Source of the DNA: Aeromicrobium yanjiei | GTDB taxonomy: Bacteria; Actinomycetota; Actinomycetes; Propionibacteriales; Nocardioidaceae | Assembly (NCBI RefSeq): GCF_009649075.1 | Contig: NZ_CP045737.1 | Span: forward strand, 1,054,001 to 1,118,000 | Direction: 5' to 3' | DNA: 64,000 nt | Part shown: piece after piece, positions 63,601-64,000 of the stretch | Numbering within the stretch: position 1 is the first letter of the stretch | Layout of the letters: each line of letters opens with the position of its first letter | Notes under the pieces: model-generated | The model's database searches: none | What the model was told of the DNA's origin: nothing | What the model saw: the letters and a program-made list of their open reading frames with translations, nothing else | Translations under genes and position numbers: made by a program

Positions 63601-64000
63601 ATGAGTGGTGTCGTCTCGTCGGTCAACGTGGGTCCGGCGGTGGACGTGCCGTGGGGCAAGTACAAGTGGAGCGCGATCGACAAGCGTCCGGTGGACCACC
63701 CGGTCATGCTGCGAGCGTCCGGCGTCGAGGGCGACGAGATCGGCGACCTGGTCAACCACGGCGGCGCCGTGCAGGCGGTCTACGCGTACGCGGCCGAGGA
63801 TCTGCAGGCGTGGTCCGACGAGCTGGGCCGCGAGCTCGTCCCTGGTCAGTTCGGCGAGAACCTCACCACCACCGGGATCGACCTGACGAACGCCCGCGCG
63901 GGCGAACGCTGGCGGGTCGGGGGAGCGCTGCTGGAGATCTCCGGCGTACGCATCCCGTGCTCGGTCTTCCAGGGATTCCTCGACGAGCGCCACTGGGTCA
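63601..64000 (+). CDS. MOSC domain protein, YiiM-like (3' partial)
   Basis: The start of a MOSC-family protein: [63 protein letters not shown] and [10 protein letters not shown], with the conserved MOSC cysteine. The family moves sulfur in molybdenum-cofactor-related or hydroxylaminopurine detoxification reactions. TAGGGT (63588-63593) ends seven bases before the ATG, so it is leaderless. It runs off the window end; the rest is unseen. Confidence 0.9.
   Translation, partial: MSGVVSSVNVGPAVDVPWGKYKWSAIDKRPVDHPVMLRASGVEGDEIGDLVNHGGAVQAVYAYAAEDLQAWSDELGRELVPGQFGENLTTTGIDLTNARAGERWRVGGALLEISGVRIPCSVFQGFLDERHWV

Overview
The window is a contiguous piece of a high-GC actinobacterial chromosome. 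The gene order RNase E/G - L21 - L27 - Obg - proB - proA - nadD - rsfS, the comEA/comEC/holA/rpsT/lepA block, a TIGR03960/TIGR03936 protein pair, Galf and polyol-phosphate wall-polymer genes, and the strong preference for GTG starts fit the Propionibacteriales, most likely Nocardioidaceae (Nocardioides/Aeromicrobium-like). The genus is an inference. I see no phage, insertion sequence or CRISPR array.

Layout. 1-7077: surface-glycopolymer genes, namely two tandem two-domain transferases (RgpF-like plus CDP-glycerol glycerophosphotransferase-like, the first cut by the window edge and missing catalytic histidines), a methyltransferase and a GT2 glycosyltransferase. 7136-21942: conserved housekeeping run: radical SAM protein, membrane-tethered methyltransferase, CynX-type MFS, TIGR03936 protein, rne, rplU-rpmA, obgE-proB, proA, a 49-residue membrane protein, nadD-rsfS-phosphatase and tRNA-Ala(GGC). 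22070-27578: an unusual locus with two DUF5819-HTTM gene pairs flanking a secreted Asp/Ala/Ser-repeat protein with an LPDAG anchor. 27582-34407: MFS transporter, M13 peptidase, siderophore-interacting protein, a CDP-ribitol synthase fusion and a proline-rich membrane protein. 34462-42133 (minus strand): GT2 (GlfT1-like), glf, CDP-glycerol GPT, GT-C transferase and PAP2 in overlapping order, preceded by a membrane-anchored CDP-glycerol GPT. 42187-47827: TrkH/TrkA potassium uptake, an emfourin/M4-protease bicistron, and a sodium-solute symporter with a small membrane partner. 48008-64000: leuS, DegV, comEA-comEC, sbcD-sbcC, holA, an acyltransferase-like membrane protein, rpsT, lepA and a truncated MOSC gene.

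How the parts work together. Polyol-phosphate transferases (four), a CDP-ribitol synthase and UDP-Galf synthesis with a Galf transferase together suggest a galactofuranose- and polyol-phosphate-containing wall polymer, made from two loci about 30 kb apart. ComEA/ComEC, SbcCD and HolA cover DNA uptake, end processing and replication clamp loading.

Two regulatory features stand out. About twenty genes have a TANNNT hexamer ending exactly 6 or 7 bases before the start codon, so they should be transcribed as leaderless mRNAs. At 30912-30934 two divergent leaderless genes share one 7-bp TAGGCTA element. Two intergenic repeat structures (64-bp tandem hairpins at 44216-44343; a 21-bp-period inverted array at 47819-47956) are not explained by any gene.
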